Shown in pieces: positions 57,104 to 64,000 of a stretch of 64,000 nt of DNA; the stretch's first letter is position 1; the number at the start of each line of letters is the position of its first letter. Under the pieces are notes generated by a model. The model saw only the letters and a list, made by a program, of their open reading frames with translations. It was not told the origin of the DNA and ran no database searches. The DNA is taken from positions 11,725,485 through 11,789,484 of the forward strand of contig NC_049909.1 in the NCBI RefSeq assembly GCF_001411555.2. The letters run 5' to 3'. Source of the stretch: Juglans regia (Eukaryota; Streptophyta; Magnoliopsida; Fagales; Juglandaceae). The position numbers were made by a program, and so were the translations under genes.

Positions 57104-58830
57104 CGTATAATAATGACATGTACAGATTATAAAATAGGGCGAGATAGAATGGGCAGGAACTTTATTATTATTAAGAGTAATGTTAGATATAGTTATGGAT
57201 TGTGTAAGCGCCGCGCAGTAGGATATAATATTAAAAACTTACTTTTTTCACATGAATCTTATATTTACTCTTTTTTTTTTCGAAAAGTGTGCATGAGATT
57301 TGCACACTCTATGACTGGAAATATCATTTCTCTATCAATAATTCCTTATCCAACATGTTTAGTTTCAACAGAAGAGTGAAAGAAGTCAAATCCGATATGA
57401 CCAAGGATTGCAAAGTAGCATAGAAGTTATGAAATTTAAAATTACCTACAAATTATTATAACGATGAATATTTACATTTGAGCTAATTGAAATTAAATAC
57501 AACAATAAGCTAGGTATATCTTATTGTCAATATTTTATAAGAATGAGTGACCCGATGCAGGTGTGATGCTAGAGTTATGGGGATGCAAGCCAATTGTAGC
57601 AATGTCATTTTCTCTATATATCTAGGTGTTTAATTAGGTCAAAGTACTCTCTCGAATGCATATATGGTTCAGGCTCATCTAGACCAAAAATATGTCAGGG
57701 GTTGCCCTTTTCTTTAGGTGAAGTGGAGACCTCTTTCTTATTTAATTTATTGAAGCAAGATATATAAGGACCTAATAAGTGTAATTATTATATAAACTTT
57801 CCAAAGATTGAATGAATTTCTTTTCGTTAAGCAAGACATATATCGTAATTGGTGCCTATCCATTCGGGTTTAAAAGGTACGTAGGAAAAAAAAAATCCTC
57901 TCAAATTTTTGTTTGAACTTGAGGTTTCAAGTGGAAAAAAGACAAACAACATGATAAAGTGATCAGTCCTGGTGTAATTAAGACCATTAAGACCTCTTGG
58001 TTTGCATATTTTAGGTGGAGTCTTTTTGGTTAGTTGGATTCTTTTCCGACTAATTAAGGAGATGTCTAGATGTTAAAAGTTTTTGTAAGTGATAATGAAA
58101 ACGCTTCGAGAATAGTTGTTAAAACCCCTAAGATGATCAGTTTCTATCGAGTTTTGTGAAAGTAGTATATGACTCATTGAGAGTATGTTTCTTGAAGATA
58201 ATATTAAATCAATAATTTGATTTGGTTTTTAACCTGATTTGATTTTCATAATTATTAAATCAAGAGATTTCATTTTCATTATAATGAAAATATTTATCTT
58301 ATCCGTTATTTTTTTATAAATATAGTGTTATATATATTTACAGTTTTACTTCATTTTACTTATAAAATTCATTTTGTTAATTTTCTTTTAAAATTTAATT
58401 TTCATGATTTTCTGCATATCAATATTAACTAATATGTGGAAAAGTAAGTTTTTTGTAAGTACATTTAGCATTTTTCTTCTTATAAATAGGAACTAATAAT
58501 TGAATAAAAAAGATGTAGCTCTCAAAGATCATCTACCTTATCAGTTTCTCTTCAATATCTCCTTTTCTATTATATTTCATATATTAAAGATCAATTTTAC
58601 ACTCCACGAGTTTATGTTTGGGAAGAAACTTCAAAGGGGTTTTTGGTTGACGTATATATGGAATTAGTTCCCATATTTGATTTCCATTTTTTAGTTATTA
58701 CTAGCAATTAACTTTTTGACAAATAAATGCAGATTAGTCATGACGATCAGTAGGTTTAAACGGACGTATAATTAGCAAATTTCTTGAATTATCAAATACA
58801 TGATGAGTGTAATAAATGCAATATGGATGA
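57104..58830. other. Flank blocks F2 and B3, non-coding
   Basis: They repeat F1 and B1 with moderate divergence. F2 holds a MITE at 57177-57329. No gene is seen. Confidence 0.55.
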
Positions 58831-59119
58831 GATCGAATATCAGAATTTAACGGAAAAAAAAAAAGGTTTGGTTGCATATATCCATCATCGATTGCCTATT
58901 TGTTATCATATCAACATAAATACATAAAAACATGTTTTTATTAATCAGTTCTTCACTATTTGATGACTAGAGATCATAAACAGACCCACATCAGGTGGCT
59001 TCTTCTGATGTGAGAGAGATTCCCAGGGGTGGTGGTTGGGGTGTTTGAGTTCCGGAGGAGGATGAAGACGCGGCCAGCATTCCCTTATATATGACATATT
59101 GTTTATTTGCTACTATAAA
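58831..59119. other. Non-coding gap before copia-2
   Basis: A GC-richer piece (58985-59095, CAGGTGGCTTCTTCTGATGTG..GGAGGAGGATGAAGACG) may be an old exon or repeat scrap, but no frame is convincing. Confidence 0.35.
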
Positions 59120-59417
59120 TGTAAGAAGGTAATATTAAACAATGCTGCAACGCAGCCAAACACAGCAGAAACAATGAATAAACAGAGAGATGAGTGGATG
59201 GAAGAAGAACTTTATTCCTTTATTTCACTATTTTTCGTATACAAAAGGTGCAAGCATATATATAGCAAAAGATTCTAACTCAATAACCGTAAGTCCAAAT
59301 GATCTAATGACATCTATAAAGTAGAATAACAAACCAAAGAATAATGAAATACGATAGCTTATATACAAGGGATAGTAGAGTCTAAACGACTTGTAGTTTG
59401 GCCTGTATCCTCTAACA
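59120..59417 (-). repeat. 3' LTR of copia-2
   Basis: On the minus strand it starts TGTTAGAGGATAC after the polypurine tract and ends CCTTCTTACA, with imperfectly inverted termini TGTTAGAGG and TGTAAGAAGG. Its partner lies outside the window. Confidence 0.7.
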
Positions 59418-59429
59418 TCCCCCTGCAAG
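59418..59429 (-). other. Polypurine tract of copia-2
   Basis: Minus-strand CTTGCAGGGGGA directly before the LTR start TGTTAGAGG. Confidence 0.75.
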
Positions 59430-59573
59430 ATGGAGAATAGAGATTAACTATTCCCATCTTGGAGAGGTGTAATCGTAGATCAAGTAAGAAGGTAATGCTT
59501 TAGTGAAAATGTCATTTAACTGGGTTTGAGAAGAAACATGAGCTATTGTAATAGTTCCTGCTTGAATTTGATC

Positions 59574-62500
59574 TCAAATCAAGTGGCAATCGAGTTCAAT
59601 AAGTTTCGTTCTCTCATGAAACACTGGATTTGCAGCAATATGGAGGGCTACCTGATTATCACAAAAGAGGAGGGCTGCTTGTGGATGAGAGATGCCAAGG
59701 TCTTGAAGTAAATATCGAAGCCAAGTTAATTCAGAGCAAGTGGCAGCCATGGACCCATACTCAACTTCAGTTGAGGATCGAGAAACCACATTTTGTTTCT
59801 TGGATTTCCAAGAAATCAATGAGCTGCCAAAGAAGACACAATAACTTGTAGTTGAGCGACGAGAGTCAGGGTAAGAGGCCCAATACGAATCACAATAAGC
59901 TTGGAGCTGAAACTGAGATGAGGAGGAAAGAAAAATTCCTTGTCCAAGAGCTGCTTTGATATACCTTAGAACCTTATATGTTGCTGGCCGGTGAGTTCAA
60001 GATGGTTTATCCATGAATTGACTCAACAATTGAACTGCAAAACATAAGTTTGGCTGAGAGATGGTGAGATATAAAAGTCTACCAATAAGCCTTTTATAAG
60101 TGCTTGGTTCAGAAAGAGAAGTGTCCTCATCTTTGCTGATTTTAAGGTTTTGATCAAGAGGTAGCTTAAGGGGTTTGCAACCGAGCATCCCAGAATCAGA
60201 CAAGATATCTAAGGCATATTTCCTTTGAGAAATGTGAATGCCTTTGGATGATCTAGCAATCTCTAGGCCCATGAAATAACGTAGGCATCCAAGATCCTTA
60301 ATTTTAACTTACAATGAAGAAAAGCTCGAATGTAATCAATAGAGGTTTGAGAATTGCTAGCAACGAAGATATCATCCACATAAACTAACAAGGCAATGTA
60401 AGATTCTCCATCTTGCTTTGTGAATAAGCTATAATTAGCTTTTGATTGGATAAAACCAAATTCAAGTAGATGAGAGGTAAGTTTAAAATTCCACTGCCTT
60501 GATGCTTGTTTAAAACCATAGAGACTCTTAAGTAATTTGCAACCTTGATGTGGCTTACCCTTGGTGTACCTGGGTGGTCTCTTCATATAAATTTCTTCTC
60601 GTAAATCACCATTAAGGAATGCATTGTTTACATCAATTAATGCCATCCTTTAATTGCAACAACAGTGAGTAGACATCTTGCAGTGACCAACTTAGCAACT
60701 GGAGAGAATGTCTCATGAAAATCTATGCCCTCTTGTTGTGTGTAGCCTTTGGCTACTAACCTAGCTTTGAGTCTTTCTATAGTGCCATCAGACTTAAACT
60801 TAATCTTATAAACATACTTACAGTCGATGGCTTCTTTCCCTTTATGTAAGTCAGTGAGTGTCCAGGTATGATTGTTTTCCAAAGCCTCATGCTCAGCTTT
60901 CATAGCTTTGCACCAACCAGGATCCTTCAAAGCTTGTTTATAAGAATTAGGCTCGGATTGGAGAGAAAGAGAAGAAGTAAAAGCTTGAAAGGAAGGACTG
61001 ATTTATGATAAGATAAACATTTACTTAGAGGAAATGACTTACCATTAGAAGTAGGAGCATCCTTGGAAATTGATTGTTCACGAGGAGCCAACAAAGCCTG
61101 ATGACAGTGAAAGTCTTTCAAATATTGAGGGGCAATTCTAATCCTAGTGGACCTTCGAAGAGTGAGAATGGGGGTGTGGGGAGAAGCAGAATGAGAAGGG
61201 GATGCATTGGTTAGTGAAGGAGTTGACATGCTGACAGTAGAGGGGGTAGAATGGGCAGGAGTGGAGATAGTTGAAGGGATGGTAGGTGCAGTAGAAAGAG
61301 ACTGAAAATTAGAGGCAGGAGGAGGATAAGATGAAAAAATAGGTAAGGGTGACTCTAGAGGAGAAGGTAAAGGGGGAAGTGTGGGATTTTGGTAAGGAAA
61401 AATGGACTCATGAAAAATTACATCCCTTGAAATTAAAATGGTGTGGTTGGTAAGGTCTAACAATTTGTATCCCTTGATTCCAAAGGGATAACCAAGAAAA
61501 ACACATTTTGGACCTTTAGGATCAAATTTCTTTCCACCATTTAAAAGGTTGGTTGCAAAACATAAGGAACCAAATACTCTCATGAGAGCATAAGCAGGTT
61601 TTTTGTTAAACAGAAGCTCATATGGAGTTTTATTATTTAAAAGTGGGGTTGGAAGTCTGTTGATGATATATATGGCTGTCAAAAGAGAGTCACTCCAATA
61701 TTCTAAAGGCAAATTAGCTTAGAAATGAAGGGCACAAGCTACATTAAACAAGTGCTGGTGTTTCCTCTCAACAATGTCATTTTGTTGAGGGGTTTCCACA
61801 CAGCTTTTGTGATGAATAATGCCTTTGTCATTAAAAAAATCTTTCATGCAAACTCAGCACCATTATCACTTCTTAGGGTTTTAATTTTGATTCCAAATTG
61901 TGTTTCCACCAAATTATAAAAGGACTTGATACATGCTCTAGTTTCAACTTTGGTGGAAAGTAAATAAAGCCAAGTGGAACTAGAGAAGTTATCCACTATT
62001 GTCAAAAAATATTTAGAACCATCATGTGCAATAGTGAGACTAGGTCCCCATAAATCACAATGGATTAGTTCAAATATTCTAGATGAAAGATGAACTCTAT
62101 CAGGAAAGGGTAATCGATGGAAGTTTGCTAAAGGAAAAATATGGCAAGGTTTTTCATTAATGGAATCTGTGTGCTTGCTTACAATAGGGTCAGAAACTAA
62201 CTTTAATCTAGAAACATATAAATGACCCAGGCGACAATGCCATAGATCAGCATGAGCAACGAAGTTAACAACAGAAGCTGAAGAAATAAGATCTGTGTGA
62301 GTGTTGTGAGTATAATCTGAGAGAGATTGTGCAAGGGCTGAAGGAGAGATGTTTGTGTAGACCAAGTAGTATAGGCCATGTCTTAGCTCACTCTTCCCAA
62401 TCATTTTCCAAGAAGGCAAGTCCTGAATGAAACAAAAATTTGAGGAAAAAAAAAAAAGAGCAAACAACAAGTTAGAGAATGGGTTAAGTTGGTTGCTAAA

Positions 62501-63971
62501 ATTAAATTAAATGAGAATGAAGGGACACAAAGAACATCCCTCAAAATGATAGTACTTGTCAAATGAATGGTACCAACATGTGTTACTGAGGCTAAGCTTT
62601 CATTGAGAAGCTTGACTGAGTAAGCAACAACTGAGGTAATTGAAGTGAAAAGAGAAGTGCTACATACCATATGGTTTGTGGCACTCGTGTCAATTATCCA
62701 ACTAGAAGAAGAGCTATGCAAGGAACTGTGTGTGTGTGTGTAGAGAAAGATGTATATATACCAGACATTTTGGAAGAATGGATAGGAAAGTGAAAGGGTT
62801 GAGGCTGAGTGCTAGAGTGAAGAACATTGGCTGTAATTGAAGAATCCTGAGGTTGAATTAAAGACATAAGCTGCTGATATTGAAGCTTGGTCAAACCAAT
62901 CCTGTCATCACAAACAATTTTAGATTCAGTAGCATTAGAATGAGTGGCTTGATTAGCAAGAAAACCATGAGTCTACTGCTTGGCATAAAACTTGTGACCA
63001 GGTGGGTAACCATTCAACTTGTAGCACTTGTCGATTATATGGCTAGTTAAGCTATAGTGTGAACAAATGGGGGCTGCTGCATTGCAAAGTTTGAAGTCGT
63101 TTTCCAATGAATGGCCAGAGATTTTGTAGTGCCTGCAATAGGGCCTTTCCTTTTTGGAAGAATGATTTGTTTTGGAAACTCTTGAAGGGGAAAAAGGTTT
63201 CTTAATGGCCAATGCCATGGTTTCAGTGGAAGGGACAGTGGAGATTATTTGGTGGTGCCTTTCTTGTTGCTGAATGAGGGAGAAAACTTTTGTAACAAGG
63301 GGAATGGGGTCTATCAACATAATCTGGTCTTGGATAGGAGAGTAGGAGTCATGCAAGCCCATTAGAAATTGAAGAACACAGTCTCTCTGGGATCAATCCA
63401 AAAGTGTTTTCGTGGTGCCACAATTATAAACGAGAATAGGTTCATAGATGGAGGGTTCATCTCAGAGAGTCTTCAACTTACCATAATATATACTTACTGA
63501 ATCATGTTCTTGAAGAAGGCCAGCTAATGCTTTCTTGAGTTGGAAAGTTTGTGGGCCATTTTGTTGAGAGAAGCAGTCCTGCAGATCTTGCCAAATTTCC
63601 TTAACATCATCCACAAAAACAAAACTAGATTTAATAAAGGGACTTACAGAGTTCTGTATCCATGAAACAACCATGTCATTGCACCTTTCCCATAGGTCGA
63701 GACTGTCGAGTAAAGGGTCCATGGAATCAGTAGGTTGCAAGAGGGAACCATTGATGAAACCAATTTTATTTTTTGCACAAAGGGCACGTCGCATGGCACG
63801 AGACCAAGTGGCGTAGTTGTCTGTAGTAAGAGGCTCAGAAATGAGGGTAATGGCGGGGCTATCTCCATGATTCAAGTGAAAATGATTGGCTAGATCAGAG
63901 AGGTTGAGATAACGAGATAAGGTATTTGTGTTAAGGTCTAACTGGGATTTGGGGGAGGTGGGATTTTCCAT
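59574..63971 (-). pseudogene. Copia-2 gag-pol pseudogene
   Basis: The ATG at 63971 (MENPTSPKSQLD) starts gag (63971-62973, with TTDNYATWSRAMRRAL). A stop at 63460-63462 and another about 75 bases on interrupt gag in frame. Two zinc knuckles have lost cysteines: CRHYKISGHSLEND and CSHYSLTSHIIDKC each have Tyr for the second Cys. The protease-like region is at 62721-62401 and has SSWIIDTSATNHM. Pre-integrase and integrase (62470-60927) have [22 protein letters not shown] and VERKHQH. RT spans 60930-59997 (VDVNNAFLNGDL-like text; intact YVDD in LLVYVDDIF). RNase H is at 59819-59574 (SSTEVEYGSMA). Several frameshifts separate these parts. It is better preserved than copia-1 in the RT site but not functional. 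Confidence 0.88.
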
Positions 63972-63988
63972 AAAAAAAAATCTCTCAG

Positions 63989-64000
63989 AGGCTCTGTGAT
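63989..64000 (-). other. Probable primer-binding site of copia-2 (cut by the window edge)
   Basis: Minus-strand ATCACAGAGCC resembles ATCAGAGCC of the tRNA-Met primer site with extra bases. It sits just 5' of gag, where the site is expected. The remaining bases lie outside the window. Confidence 0.5.

Larger units (their letters stand above)
49340..58830 (+). repeat. Degenerate tandem array of a non-autonomous LTR element plus flanking DNA
   Basis: Blocks in order: A1 (49340-50137, 3' LTR), F1 (50138-51054), B1 (51055-51918), L (51919-52200, truncated 5' LTR), I (52201-53673, internal), B2 (53674-54620), L (54621-54908), I (54909-56320), A3 (56320-57103), F2 (57104-57960), B3 (57961-58830). 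This equals about 2.4 units of A-F-B-L-I with A-F missing from the middle unit. B joins L at the same truncated point in both copies, so the duplication came after that truncation. Confidence 0.75.
59120..64000 (-). mobile_element. Copia-2: Ty1/copia retrotransposon, 5' LTR beyond the right edge
   Basis: On the minus strand: a primer-site-like sequence at the window edge, gag, protease, integrase, RT, RNase H, polypurine tract and a 298-bp 3' LTR. It belongs to a different copia lineage from copia-1. If the left boundary is right, the predicted target duplication is ATAAA (59115-59119). Confidence 0.9.

Overview
The window looks like nuclear DNA of a flowering plant, most likely a woody eudicot. 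The evidence is GT-AG introns, plant-type Ty3/gypsy, Ty1/copia, LINE, hAT, Mutator-like and Tourist-like elements, and two genes with clear plant homologues. Walnut/pecan relatives are a guess I could not test. Most of the 64 kb is transposon-derived. Only two ordinary host genes are well supported: a DSS1/SEM1 proteasome-lid gene (32753-34457, +) and a Raf-like MAPKKK-type kinase gene (36161-43483, -). They are convergent. A third intact-looking gene, for a small GRF zinc-finger/coiled-coil protein (24816-25415, -), lies inside a mobile element.

Layout. 1-1809: 3' end of a Ty3/gypsy chromovirus (integrase, chromodomain, 3' LTR), inserted into a 5'-truncated minus-strand LINE (1810-3636). 3637-9475: a decayed plus-strand LINE with ORF1-like, endonuclease, RT and RNase H parts, interrupted by a 336-bp hAT MITE with an 8-bp target duplication. 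9476-16841: mostly uncharacterised repeat-like DNA with a hAT MITE (12416-13134), a solo-LTR-like block (about 14250-14932) and a foldback MITE. 16842-22693: a three-level nest, a Tourist-like MITE holding a copia element, whose 5' LTR holds a hAT MITE. 22744-32210: an Ac-like hAT element with a broken BED/hAT transposase gene. Its 5' half carries a 4.2-kb Mutator-like TIR element (23237-27461), which in turn carries the GRF gene, a 284-bp tandem array next to its start codon, and a 108-bp minisatellite. 32211-43790: the DSS1 and kinase genes; a LINE with a perfect 9-bp duplication sits in a kinase intron. 43791-49300: AT-rich DNA dense in MITEs. 49340-58830: degenerate tandem copies of a non-autonomous LTR element plus its flank. 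59120-64000: a second minus-strand copia element running off the right edge.

The two host genes have no evident shared pathway. DSS1 is a small acidic subunit of the 26S proteasome lid; the kinase is a cytosolic Ser/Thr/Tyr-type signalling kinase. The mobile DNA forms a relative chronology through nested insertions. The element of most biological interest is the GRF gene within a Mutator-like element within a hAT element.
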